A DNA stretch of 64,000 bases, taken from assembly GCA_934149005.1 (NCBI GenBank), contig CAKPDN010000004.1, forward strand, positions 1-64,000, in the 5' to 3' direction. The stretch's first letter is position 1, and each line of letters opens with the position of its first letter. The position numbers and the translations under genes were made by a program. The notes beneath the pieces were generated by a model. The model was not told the DNA's origin. It made no database searches and saw nothing but the letters and a program-made list of their open reading frames with translations. Positions 25,228-33,403 of this stretch are shown here, piece by piece. Source of the DNA: an uncultured Clostridia bacterium (GTDB taxonomy: Bacteria > Bacillota > Clostridia > TANB77 > CAG-508).

Positions 25228-25479
25228 ATGGAATATAAATATGAACCAGAGGGAGTATGCTCATATGAAATGATAATAGAAGTAGATGGAGACACAATTA
25301 AAAAAGTAACTATAGAAGGTGGATGTGCAGGAAACACAGTTGGAATATCAAGATTAGTTGAAGGAATGAAAATTGAAGAAGCAATAAAAAGACTAAAAGG
25401 AATTCCGTGTGGAATGAGAAATACATCATGCCCAGACCAATTAGCAAGAGCATTAGAAAAAATAAAAAATAATAAATAA
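25228..25479 (+). CDS. TSCPD-domain protein (TIGR03905-like)
   Basis: An 83-residue protein containing the TSCPD signature (RNTSCPDQLARAL) and upstream cysteines in EGGCAGN and IPCGMRN. The TSCPD domain also occurs at the C-terminus of some class II ribonucleotide reductases, where it binds metal. The stand-alone small form is common in Clostridia and its function is unknown. AAGGAGG precedes the ATG. It forms a single-gene unit between two terminators. Confidence 0.9.
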   Translation: MEYKYEPEGVCSYEMIIEVDGDTIKKVTIEGGCAGNTVGISRLVEGMKIEEAIKRLKGIPCGMRNTSCPDQLARALEKIKNNK

Positions 25480-25490
25480 TAGTACAAAGC

Positions 25491-25553
25491 TAAAAGTAGA
25501 TAATATATAAATAAAATAAAAAATGAAATTTATTTATATATCATCTACTTTTA
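25491..25553. terminator. bidirectional terminator
   Basis: A long AT-rich inverted repeat (TAAAAGTAGATAATATATAA and its complement, roughly 25491-25515 with 25529-25553) between convergent genes. Confidence 0.7.
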
Positions 25554-25561
25554 TTATAGAT

Positions 25562-25936
25562 TTATGCAGAAAGAATAAAATCTTTATTAGCTAATAACAA
25601 TTTTTTTATTAACTCAATTTGGCTTTTAGATAGATGAGAAGATTTATCTAAAGAATATAGCTTACCAACTAAAATCGAAATATTTAAATCTGAATTCTCA
25701 CTAGAATATTGAATTTCTTTATCATCTGACAAACCAAGTAAATAATCTAAAGAAATATTAAATACAGAAGCTATTTTAGCAACAACATCAAGGCGAGGAA
25801 TTCTCTCAGAAGTTAAATATCTACAAATAGTAACATTTGAAGTACCAATTTTCTTTGCTAATTGAGTTTGTGTCATATTATTTTCATCCAATAAAACAGT
25901 TAACCTATAACTAAATTTTTCCATATTAAAATCCAT
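25562..25936 (-). CDS. XRE-family transcriptional regulator
   Basis: A 124-residue protein: an N-terminal Cro/C1 helix-turn-helix (TVLLDENNMTQTQLAKKIGT, then NVTICRYLTSERIPRLDVVAKIASVFNISLDYLLGL, in segments) and a C-terminal helical tail of about 50 residues that may dimerise. AGGAGG lies five bases before the ATG. It is downstream of the deacetylase gene on the same strand but 166 bases away, so it probably has its own promoter. Confidence 0.88.
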   Translation of the reverse strand: MDFNMEKFSYRLTVLLDENNMTQTQLAKKIGTSNVTICRYLTSERIPRLDVVAKIASVFNISLDYLLGLSDDKEIQYSSENSDLNISILVGKLYSLDKSSHLSKSQIELIKKLLLANKDFILSA

Positions 25937-26102
25937 GAAAACCTCCTATATCAAATATTATAGAACTTTAACTAATGAGTTGAATAATATTTACCAAAGT
26001 TATAAAAAATAAAAAAGATTAACCAATTGGCAATAGATATAAAAACAATAACAAAATAGTTGCTAAAATACAACAAACTAAATATTAACTTTTTATAATA
26101 AT

Positions 26103-26903
26103 TTAATTATCATTAACAAAATCATAAAAATTTCTAAATTCATAACCTTGAGACCTTAGATAAGAAATAGATTCAGATAAAATATTATAAGTTTTGTTAA
26201 CATCAGCAGTATCATGCATCAAAATAATTAAGGTACCTTTATCTTTAGCGGTTCTTTTTAAATTATTAACTAATTGATAATTTGACTGTTTTCTTTCAGA
26301 ATCTTTGTTTAAACAATTCCAATCAACATACACATAATCCAAATCACGCAAAACTTTAAGTGCTTCTTTTTTTTGAGTTGTATATATATGCGACATATAT
26401 CCATTTGGAAATCTAAAAATATGTGAAGAGTAATTTTCAACGCCAATAGCTTTAGAAATTTCTAAATCAGTAGAAACAATTTCATTTTCAAAATTTTTCA
26501 TACTTTTATAAAGTAAGGTATTATTATGATTATATCCATGATTAGCAATATAATGTCCTTCTTCATATTCTCTTTTAACCAATTCAGGATATTCTTTAAC
26601 ATGTTTACCAACAACAAAAAAAGTAGCTTTTACATTTTCATTTTTTAAAACATCTAAAATTTTACCAGTTGCCTTAGAAGTTGGACCATCATCAAAAGTT
26701 AAATAAGCTTTTTTCTCATCAGATTTTGAAATATCATTTAAAGTAGTAGTAACATCAATATTAAAAAAAGAATTTTTACTCAATTCAACAGCAATTGATG
26801 AAAAATTGATTAAAAAAAATATAGAGAATAATAATAAAAAAGTAACAATGGAAATTAAAGAAACACATAGTAATTTGCGGTTTTTTATAAATAAAATTTT
26901 CAA
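26103..26903 (-). CDS. polysaccharide deacetylase (NodB/PdaA-like)
   Basis: A 266-residue protein with an N-terminal membrane anchor (about 10-35) and a NodB-homology domain. TFDDGPTSKATGKIL supplies the catalytic Asp and metal Asp, HGYNHN (motif 2, HxxxH-type) the metal histidines, and FRFPNG and LMHDTAD the later motifs. It removes acetyl groups from peptidoglycan sugars outside the membrane. In spore formers, PdaA makes muramic lactam in the cortex; a general N-acetylglucosamine deacetylase is the alternative. It lies downstream of the transglycosylase gene on the same strand, both acting on peptidoglycan. Confidence 0.9.
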   Translation of the reverse strand: MKILFIKNRKLLCVSLISIVTFLLLFSIFFLINFSSIAVELSKNSFFNIDVTTTLNDISKSDEKKAYLTFDDGPTSKATGKILDVLKNENVKATFFVVGKHVKEYPELVKREYEEGHYIANHGYNHNNTLLYKSMKNFENEIVSTDLEISKAIGVENYSSHIFRFPNGYMSHIYTTQKKEALKVLRDLDYVYVDWNCLNKDSERKQSNYQLVNNLKRTAKDKGTLIILMHDTADVNKTYNILSESISYLRSQGYEFRNFYDFVNDN

Positions 26904-26938
26904 ATCATTCCTCCTTAATAATATATATGAGAAATAAA

Positions 26939-26977
26939 AAAAAATTACTACTCAAATATAAAAGAGTAATAATTTTT
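26939..26977 (-). terminator. terminator between transglycosylase and deacetylase genes
   Basis: ATTACTACTC pairs with GAGTAATAAT (about 26944-26953 with 26964-26973), with A and T tracts outside. On the minus strand it follows the transglycosylase stop, so the deacetylase gene is likely transcribed separately. Confidence 0.6.
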
Positions 26978-26983
26978 AAATAA

Positions 26984-27670
26984 TTATTTAATAGATAAAG
27001 CTTCATCTTTAGTAATATAACCATATTTCAACATTGTATTTAAAACATGATACTGGCGTTTTTTAGCTAGATTAGGATTAACAGTTGGAGAATAGACAGA
27101 AGGAGCATTTGGAACACCTGCAAGCATAGAAGATTCATCTAAATTTAAATCTTTTGGAGACTTATTATAATAACCATGACTCGCTTCATAAATTCCATAA
27201 TATCCATCACCAAAATAAGATGTATTTACATATAATTCAAAAATTTCTTTTTTAGAATAATTTTTTTCTAAATCATATGCAGCAACTATTTCAGCAATTT
27301 TTCTAGTCCATGACTTTTCCTGAGAAAAAACAACATTTTTAGCAACTTGCTGTGTTATTGTACTACCGCCTTCTTGAAGCTCACCATTTTTAATGTTTGT
27401 AAAAATAGCCCTTCCGATAGCAATAAAATCAATTGGACCATGGTCATAAAATCTATGATCTTCGACACTTATTACAGCATTTCTATAATAGGATGACATA
27501 TCTTCAAATTTTACAAAAGTTTCTTTATTTGTTATTTCAGTTACTCTAGTTATTAAAGGTTTTTCTTTTAAAGCTTTTGAATAATAAAAATTTCCAATTA
27601 AAAATATAGCCGAACAAACTAAAAGCATCAATATGATAATTGCAATAAATAATCTTTTTATAAATTTCAT
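26984..27670 (-). CDS. mtgA: monofunctional peptidoglycan glycosyltransferase (GT51)
   Basis: A 228-residue protein with one N-terminal membrane helix (about 8-26) and a GT51 domain: SVEDHRFYDHGPIDF (catalytic Glu), GGSTITQQVAKN, RKIAEIVAAYDLEKNYSKKEI and a final LAGVPNAPSVYSP. It polymerises lipid II and has no transpeptidase domain, so it needs separate class B PBPs such as that at 45319 for cross-linking. It is shorter than bifunctional PBP1. The genes here point away from the HD-domain gene at 27876, with a shared divergent promoter region of about 200 bases. Confidence 0.92.
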   Translation of the reverse strand: MKFIKRLFIAIIILMLLVCSAIFLIGNFYYSKALKEKPLITRVTEITNKETFVKFEDMSSYYRNAVISVEDHRFYDHGPIDFIAIGRAIFTNIKNGELQEGGSTITQQVAKNVVFSQEKSWTRKIAEIVAAYDLEKNYSKKEIFELYVNTSYFGDGYYGIYEASHGYYNKSPKDLNLDESSMLAGVPNAPSVYSPTVNPNLAKKRQYHVLNTMLKYGYITKDEALSIK

Positions 27671-27875
27671 ATTTTATTACCTTTCTTAGTTAATTTACAT
27701 ACATTATACAATAAATAAGAAAAAAAGCAAATATAAATAAAACTTTTACTGCTTAAAATAAAAAAGTATTGATTTATAAAATTAATATTGATATAATCAT
27801 AAAAAATAAATATACGTAAAAAATATGGAAAAACCTATTTATAAGTTGACTAAAATTTAAGAAAGCAGGTAAAAA

Positions 27876-28430
27876 ATGAAAGAACAATTTTTAGAATTAT
27901 TAAAACAAGTAAAAAGAGAAGGAATAAATGAATTAATAGAATTTATAGAAAAAACAGACTTTTTTAAAGCACCAGCAAGCACAAGATTTCATGGAGATTA
28001 TGAAGGTGGATTAGTAGAACATAGTATGAAAGTATATGAAATACTAAAACACAAAGTAGAAACAAATATAGAAGAAATGGAAGTAAACCCAGAAACATTA
28101 ATAATAGTGCCATTATTACACGATTTATGCAAAGCAAATTTTTATAAAGTAGATTATAGAAATGCCAAAAATGCACTAGGAGTATGGGAAAAAGTGCCAT
28201 ATTACACAATAGATGACACAATACCATATGGACATGGAGAAAAATCTGTAATGATGATAACAGAATATATAAAATTAACACCAGAAGAAAAATATGCAAT
28301 TCGTTGGCATATGGGATATACAGAACCAAAGGAACTATATAATACAATAGGATTAGCATACAAAAAATATCCACTAGCATTATTAATGCATGAAGCAGAC
28401 CTAGAAGCAACATATTTTTATGATATTTAA
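27876..28430 (+). CDS. HD-domain hydrolase
   Basis: A 184-residue protein with an HD phosphohydrolase core: GLVEHSMKVY, PLLHDLCKANFY (the HD pair), GHGEKSVMM and IRWHMGY. The substrate is unknown; HD proteins act on nucleotides or phosphodiesters. It ends ten bases before ruvA and shares its transcript, but I see no known link between them. Confidence 0.85.
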   Translation: MKEQFLELLKQVKREGINELIEFIEKTDFFKAPASTRFHGDYEGGLVEHSMKVYEILKHKVETNIEEMEVNPETLIIVPLLHDLCKANFYKVDYRNAKNALGVWEKVPYYTIDDTIPYGHGEKSVMMITEYIKLTPEEKYAIRWHMGYTEPKELYNTIGLAYKKYPLALLMHEADLEATYFYDI

Positions 28431-28440
28431 GGAGGAAAAA

Positions 28441-29070
28441 ATGTTAGCATATATAAAAGGAACACTAGAAATGAAGATGACAGGATATATTGTAGTAGAT
28501 GCTGGAGGATTAGGATATAAAATATATATGGCAGATTCAGGAATAGAAAAAATAGGAAATATAGGAGATATAGTCAAAGTACATACATACTACAAGGTAA
28601 GAGAAGATGACATAAGTATATTTGGATTTAATACATTAGAAGAACTAAGAATGTTTGAATTATTAATATCAGTAAGTGGAATTGGAGCAAAAACAGCTAT
28701 TTCTATGCTTGCAGTATGTGAACCAACAGAATTCGCATTAGCTATCATAACAGAAGATATAAAAACATTAACACAAATACCTGGAATTGGTGCAAAATCA
28801 GCACAAAGGATAATCCTAGAATTAAAAGATAAAATAAAGAAAGAACAACAAATACAAGAATTAACAAAAGCAACAAAAGAGGTAACAGGTATAAAGACAA
28901 AATTAGAAGAAAGAATAGAAAATGAAGAAAAAATAAATGAAGCAATTACTGCACTTCAAGTATTAGGATATAATAAGAGAGAAATAGAAAAAGCCTTCGA
29001 AAAATTAGTTAAAGAGAATATGACAACAGAAGAATTAATAAGAAAAGGATTATCAATTTTAGGAAAATAA
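28441..29070 (+). CDS. ruvA: Holliday junction branch migration protein RuvA
   Basis: The 209-residue protein shows the N-terminal OB fold (MLAYIKGTLEMKMTGYIVVD), the tandem helix-hairpin-helix motifs (SVSGIGAKTAISML and IPGIGAKSAQRIILELKDK), and the C-terminal three-helix domain that contacts RuvB. RuvA tetramers hold four-way junctions for the RuvB motor. GGAGG ten bases upstream supports the ATG at 28441. ruvB usually follows ruvA, but here the next gene is rarA. Confidence 0.95.
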   Translation: MLAYIKGTLEMKMTGYIVVDAGGLGYKIYMADSGIEKIGNIGDIVKVHTYYKVREDDISIFGFNTLEELRMFELLISVSGIGAKTAISMLAVCEPTEFALAIITEDIKTLTQIPGIGAKSAQRIILELKDKIKKEQQIQELTKATKEVTGIKTKLEERIENEEKINEAITALQVLGYNKREIEKAFEKLVKENMTTEELIRKGLSILGK

Positions 29071-29086
29071 AAGAAGGAGAAAAGTC

Positions 29087-30328
29087 ATGAACAATAATGA
29101 ACCACTAGCATACAGAATGCGACCCAAAACACTAGAAGAATATGTTGGACAAGAACATGTACTAGGAAAAGACAAAATACTATATAGAACAATAAAAGCA
29201 GATAGACTATCAAGTATAATATTATTCGGACCACCAGGATGTGGAAAAACATCATTAGCAAAAGTAATAAGTGAAACAACAAAATATAAATTTTATAAGA
29301 TTAATGCAGTAACAGCAGGTGTAGCAGACATCAAAAAAGTAATAGAAGAAACAAAAAATTATATGATAAATCCAATAGGGAAAAGCATTTTGTTTATAGA
29401 TGAAATACACAGATTTAATAAACTACAACAAGATGCTTTGCTACCATATGTAGAAAATGGACTAATTATTTTAATTGGAGCGACAACCGAAAATCCTTAT
29501 TTTGAAGTAAACAAAGCTTTAATATCAAGGTCAATGGTCATAAAATTGGAACCATTAACAGAAGAAAATATTTATACAATATTAAAAAAAGCAATTGAAA
29601 GAAAAGATGGTTTAGGAGAATATAATATAAAAATAGAAGATAAAACTTTAAGAAAACTTGCAACTATATCGAATGGAGATGTGAGGACAGCTTTAAACGG
29701 ATTGGAAATTGCTGTACTTACAACAAATATGGAAAGCGATGGATATATTCATATAACAGATAATGTTATCAAAAATTGTGTGCAAAGCAGAAAAGCAATT
29801 TTTGACAAAAACGGAGATAGCCATTATGATAATATAAGTGCATTTATAAAATCTATGAGAGGCTCAGATCCAGATGCAACAGTATTTTATTTAGCAAGAG
29901 CACTAAATGGTGGAGAAGATCCAATGTTTTTAGCAAGAAGAATAGTAATATGTGCATCTGAAGATGTAGGAATGGCAAACCCAAATGCATTGGTAGTAGC
30001 AAATGCTGCAATGCAAGCAATACATATGATAGGGATGCCAGAAGCAAGAATACTACTTTCAGAAGCAGCAATATATGTAGCAACTTCTAAAAAATCAAAT
30101 GCAAGCTATTTGGCAATAAATGAGGCACTAGAAGACGTATTAAGCAAAGAGACAGGAACAATCCCAATGCATATAAGAAATGCACCAGTAGAAGATATGA
30201 AAAAATTAGGATATCATGAAGGATATCTATATCCACATGACTTTCCAGGACATTGGGTAGAACAACAATATTTACCAGACAAGATGTTGGGAACAAAATA
30301 TTATATAAAAGATGAAAATATTGATTAA
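29087..30328 (+). CDS. rarA: replication-associated recombination ATPase RarA (MgsA)
   Basis: A 413-residue clamp-loader-like AAA+ ATPase. The N-terminus RMRPKTLEEYVGQEHVLG, Walker A GPPGCGKTS, Walker B ILFIDEIHRFNK, the sensor GATTENPYFEVN and the C-terminal tetramerisation region (AMQAIHMIGMPEARILLSEA, GYLYPHDFPGHWVEQQYLP in segments) are diagnostic. RarA acts at stalled forks. It shares its N-terminal QEH motif style with RuvB but is clearly RarA by the C-terminal domain. It starts 16 bases after ruvA. Confidence 0.96.
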   Translation: MNNNEPLAYRMRPKTLEEYVGQEHVLGKDKILYRTIKADRLSSIILFGPPGCGKTSLAKVISETTKYKFYKINAVTAGVADIKKVIEETKNYMINPIGKSILFIDEIHRFNKLQQDALLPYVENGLIILIGATTENPYFEVNKALISRSMVIKLEPLTEENIYTILKKAIERKDGLGEYNIKIEDKTLRKLATISNGDVRTALNGLEIAVLTTNMESDGYIHITDNVIKNCVQSRKAIFDKNGDSHYDNISAFIKSMRGSDPDATVFYLARALNGGEDPMFLARRIVICASEDVGMANPNALVVANAAMQAIHMIGMPEARILLSEAAIYVATSKKSNASYLAINEALEDVLSKETGTIPMHIRNAPVEDMKKLGYHEGYLYPHDFPGHWVEQQYLPDKMLGTKYYIKDENID

Positions 30329-30343
30329 AAAATAAAAAAATGG

Positions 30344-30374
30344 AAAACCTACTATAAAAGTAGGTTTTTTAGTT
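30344..30374 (+). terminator. terminator after rarA
   Basis: AAAACCTACT (30344-30353) pairs with AGTAGGTTTT (30359-30368) followed by T residues. Confidence 0.85.
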
Positions 30375-30402
30375 TGGAAATTTTATTTAAATGGAGCTTA
30401 TT

Positions 30403-30775
30403 ATGAAAGAAATGCCAAAGAAAATTTATATAAAACAAATAATAATAGGATTTTTAGCAGGACTAATAAGTCGGATTTTTTTCAACAGGAGGAGGTCTTA
30501 TATTAGTTCCAGCATTTATGTATATATTAGATTTAGATTCACAAAAAGCAAGAGGAACATCAATATTTTGCATATTACCAATGGTATTAACGAGCAGTTT
30601 CTTTTATTATAAGGGAAACTTTATAAATTGGAAAGTGGCAATACTATGCGGAATAGGAGGAGCAATGGGAGGTTATATAGGAGCAAAATTATTAAAAAAA
30701 CTACCAGAAAAGATATTAAAAATAGCATTTATAATATTTTTAATATATGTATCACTAAAAATGATACTTAAATGA
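30403..30775 (+). CDS. half-size TSUP (TauE/SafE) permease, split by a +1 frame break at CGG
   Basis: The restored product is about 123 residues with four membrane helices, corresponding to one half of a TauE/SafE anion transporter. The first 23 codons (30403-30471) end KQIIIGFLAGLIS. Skipping the C at 30472 (AGT CGG ATT read as AGT, GGA, TTT) yields GFFSTGGGLILVPAF, the conserved glycine-rich motif of the family. The zero frame instead runs into a basic non-membrane peptide and stops at 30612. GGAG six bases before the ATG at 30403 sets the start. A homologous half-size gene follows at 31112; the two may pair as a heterodimer. Confidence 0.8.
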
Positions 30776-30878
30776 AAAAATTAAAAGTTGTATAATAAAA
30801 AGGCACTTTTGTGAAAAAAATATGAAAAAGATAAAAAAATATCATAATATAAAAGTAGTTTTAAGAAAGAAGGTAGTA

Positions 30879-31085
30879 ATGAATAAAAAAATAATAGAAA
30901 AAAGTAAATGGAAAAATAATGATAAACAATATTTATTTGAAGTACAAAAATTTTTAGATCTAGCAGATAACATAGAAAATGAAAATTTAAGAAAAATGAT
31001 AATTAACCAAATGATCAGGTGCGATAGGTATATAACCAAAATTGCAGAAGGAATATTTGAAGAATTAAGTGAAACTAAAAAGTAA
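30879..31085 (+). CDS. small hypothetical protein
   Basis: A 68-residue, Lys/Glu-rich helical protein (KQYLFEVQKFLDLADNIENE and onward), predicted soluble, with no family recognised. GAAGG before the ATG at 30879 supports this start over an upstream in-frame ATG. It lies between the two half-size TSUP genes on the same strand, so it may be co-transcribed with them. Confidence 0.55.
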   Translation: MNKKIIEKSKWKNNDKQYLFEVQKFLDLADNIENENLRKMIINQMIRCDRYITKIAEGIFEELSETKK

Positions 31086-31111
31086 AAAATAAATTGAGGG
31101 TCAGAAAATAG

Positions 31112-31510
31112 ATGAAAGAAGTTATTATAGGGCTTATTTCTGGAATAGTAAGTGGAACAGGAATGGGTGGAGGAACAATATTAATATTTCTATTAACATT
31201 TATGTGTGGAATAGAACAACATATAGCACAGGCAACCAATTTGATATTTTTTATACCAACATCAATTGTAGCAATTATTGTAAATATAAAAAACAAAAAT
31301 ATAAATTTAAAAACAGCAGTCATAATATCAATATTCGGAATATTAGGAGCAATAATAGGAGCAAACTTATCAATTAATACAAATGTAGAAAAACTAAGAA
31401 CATATTTTGGAATATTTTTAGCAATTATCGCTATTCATGAAATATATACCATCATAAAAGAGAATAAAAAAACAAAAAAAGGAGAAAATAAAACTAAAAT
31501 AAAACAATAA
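31112..31510 (+). CDS. half-size TSUP (TauE/SafE) permease
   Basis: A 132-residue membrane protein with four hydrophobic segments and the family motif SGTGMGGGTILIF (about 12-24), homologous to GFFSTGGGLILVP in the gene at 30403. Full-length TSUP proteins of about 250 residues contain two such halves. Finding two half-size genes side by side suggests the transporter is assembled from separate subunits. The C-terminus is a Lys-rich tail. Substrate (sulfite, sulfonates or other organic anions in the family) is unknown. Confidence 0.85.
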   Translation: MKEVIIGLISGIVSGTGMGGGTILIFLLTFMCGIEQHIAQATNLIFFIPTSIVAIIVNIKNKNINLKTAVIISIFGILGAIIGANLSINTNVEKLRTYFGIFLAIIAIHEIYTIIKENKKTKKGENKTKIKQ

Positions 31511-31524
31511 AACTTAAAATTACA

Positions 31525-31659
31525 ATGAACGAAGCGAAGCAATAAGATTTGTCAACCAAAATTTAAAAAAATTTTGGTTGACGATGAACGAAGCGAAGCA
31601 ATAAGATTTGTCATCCAAAATTCAAAAAATTTTGGATGACGATGAACGAAGCGAAGCGT
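31525..31659. repeat. tandem repeat with compensated hairpins
   Basis: Two 58-60 bp units (about 31525-31582 and 31583-31640) plus a partial third (31641-31659) each start ATGAACGAAGCGAAGCAATA. Each full unit has a hairpin: GTCAACCAAAATTT/AAATTTTGGTTGAC in the first and GTCATCCAAAATT/AATTTTGGATGAC in the second. The A-to-T change in the left arm is matched by a change in the right arm. Confidence 0.8.
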
Positions 31660-31670
31660 AGAGAAAGGAA

Positions 31671-31820
31671 ATGGTTAAAATGAAATTTACAAAAGGGTTA
31701 TTAGTAGGAGGACTACTTACAACTGGATTAATAATGATGTATAACGATACAAATACTATGAACAAAAATAAAATGATAAAAAAAGGAAAACAATTTGCTA
31801 AAAAAATGAGAATAATATAA
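31671..31820 (+). CDS. small membrane peptide
   Basis: A 49-residue peptide: a short basic start, one hydrophobic segment (GLLVGGLLTTGLIMMY), then a Lys-rich tail. GAAAGGAA precedes the ATG at 31671; ATG at 31680 is an alternative start. It resembles small Clostridial YtxH/DUF3918-like membrane peptides in design only. A strong terminator follows at once. Confidence 0.5.
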   Translation: MVKMKFTKGLLVGGLLTTGLIMMYNDTNTMNKNKMIKKGKQFAKKMRII

Positions 31821-31855
31821 AATGACAAATGAATTAAATTCATTTGTCATTTTTG
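31820..31855. terminator. bidirectional terminator
   Basis: AAATGACAAATGAA (31820-31833) pairs with TTCATTTGTCATTT (31839-31852), flanked by A and T tracts, between convergent genes. Confidence 0.85.
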
Positions 31856-31858
31856 CTA

Positions 31859-32302
31859 TTAGCATTCTGACTTTGGAACTTCTTTATGACAAGGTTTTTC
31901 ATCATCAATAAAGCAATCACATTTCTCATGTTTATCACCTTTTAAACATTTTCCTTCATGATGACATTTAGCACAAATTTTAATATTTTTTGTAGCATTA
32001 GCCCAAATTTGAATTGCATAATGTCTATCAGGGCAAAGAGGACCAAAAACAAATTCTCCCTCTTTATCTGTAAAAGTATGACCAATAGGTTTTCGTACTT
32101 CCTTACCACAATCATATACAATTTCAGTTAATTTAACAACAGCATCACAAACTGGTTCTTTAAAACAATCTTTAATAACACCATAAATAACATCTCTATT
32201 ATCTTCTGGTAAAGTTATATCTAAATCAAATTGTTTTCCACCTGATATAACACCATCAACATCTAATTTTGGACAAAAAGGTTTTTTATCATCCATTTCC
32301 AT
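31859..32302 (-). CDS. cysteine-rich protein with carboxypeptidase-regulatory-like beta domain
   Basis: A 147-residue protein. Residues about 40-110 look like a CnaB/carboxypeptidase-regulatory beta-sandwich (VIYGVIKDCFKEPVCDAVVK, then TFTDKEGEFVFGPLCPDRHY). The C-terminal 45 residues hold many cysteines and histidines (CAKCHHEGKC, CDCF) that could bind metal or cross-link. There is no signal peptide. In Clostridia such proteins are sometimes spore-coat or exosporium components, which is only a guess here. GAAGGGA upstream supports the ATG at 32302 over one 11 codons earlier. Confidence 0.6.
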   Translation of the reverse strand: MEMDDKKPFCPKLDVDGVISGGKQFDLDITLPEDNRDVIYGVIKDCFKEPVCDAVVKLTEIVYDCGKEVRKPIGHTFTDKEGEFVFGPLCPDRHYAIQIWANATKNIKICAKCHHEGKCLKGDKHEKCDCFIDDEKPCHKEVPKSEC

Positions 32303-32447
32303 ATATATCAATCCCTTCATAAATTTATCAAACATAATATTTGATTAATATATAATATGAAAAAAATAGAAAAAATTGTCAAAAAAACATTTAATAATTG
32401 ACAAAAATATATATTTGGTATAATATAAATTTAGGAGGATTATATTT

Positions 32448-33323
32448 ATGGGAAGAACAACAAATGAAATAAGAGAAAGAATAGCCAAAAGAGAAGAAAA
32501 ACTAAATAGAAAATTAAGTGATGAAGAAGTAAGAAAGATTACAAAATATGTAAAAAGAAAAGTAAATAGAGAAAGATTTATAAGAGGAGCGTTTTTAGCA
32601 GCAGGAATAACCATAGGTGCCGGAGGACATGCACTTATCACATCAGGGAATGGAGAAAAAAATCAAATAGGCAATAAACAAACAGAAAGTCAAATAGATG
32701 ATGGAAGAAAAGAATTTGTAAAAGGACTAACTGTAGAAGTAAAACCAACCATATCAGAAGAAAAAGAAAATTTACAAATTAGAAACAGTATAGAAAACGA
32801 AATAGAAGAACTAGAAACACCAGAAGAAGTATTAAATTATATAAAAGAAATATATATAAAAGAATATAATGAACAAAATAATGAAAATTACACATCAGAA
32901 CAATTAAAACTCCGTAAAGCAAGAAATGAAGAAAAGCTACATTTAGATACTGCAACAAACGGAGAAACAATAATAAAAGAAGGATATGAAAAAGATAATT
33001 ATGTAGATACAGAAGCGGGAATTATAACTGTAAGTATTGATGGAGATAATAATTATATAAATGAAAAAATAGTAAATTATGGTCACGGATACAAAACTGT
33101 ATATCCAAAAGATGCAATTGTAGATAAATATGAAGATAATCTTCTAGTAGATTTAGCACCAGTAGTAGATTCTGGAATAGATTGGTCAGTTGCAATGGAT
33201 AAAGAGGAAAATTCTGAAGAAATTAAAGAAGAATATAAAAAAAGATTAATTGATTCTGTTACAGAATATGAAACAGAAAAGACAAATGAAAATATACAAC
33301 AAAATGAAGAACCAGAAATTTAA
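32448..33323 (+). CDS. hypothetical membrane-anchored protein
   Basis: A 291-residue protein of unknown family. A basic, helical N-terminus of about 45 residues (REKLNRKLSDEEVRKIT-like) precedes one hydrophobic segment (FLAAGITIGAGGHALIT, about 49-65). The remaining part is acidic, rich in Glu/Asn, with a YDKYEDNLLVD-type central block, likely extracytoplasmic. A GGAGG lies before the ATG. It directly precedes the cyclic glucan synthase gene (80-base gap) on the same strand, so a link to that envelope system is possible. Confidence 0.6.
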   Translation: MGRTTNEIRERIAKREEKLNRKLSDEEVRKITKYVKRKVNRERFIRGAFLAAGITIGAGGHALITSGNGEKNQIGNKQTESQIDDGRKEFVKGLTVEVKPTISEEKENLQIRNSIENEIEELETPEEVLNYIKEIYIKEYNEQNNENYTSEQLKLRKARNEEKLHLDTATNGETIIKEGYEKDNYVDTEAGIITVSIDGDNNYINEKIVNYGHGYKTVYPKDAIVDKYEDNLLVDLAPVVDSGIDWSVAMDKEENSEEIKEEYKKRLIDSVTEYETEKTNENIQQNEEPEI

Positions 33324-33403
33324 AATAATAAAATAAAAATGCATAAATTACCACTCTTTGGCAAACAATAAAAATAAAAAAGTTTGCAAGGAGTGGAATT
33401 TTT

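Noticed and set aside
31525..31659. CRISPR-like repeat array
   Set aside because: There are only two full units with no unique spacers, no cas genes, and the units contain their own hairpins.
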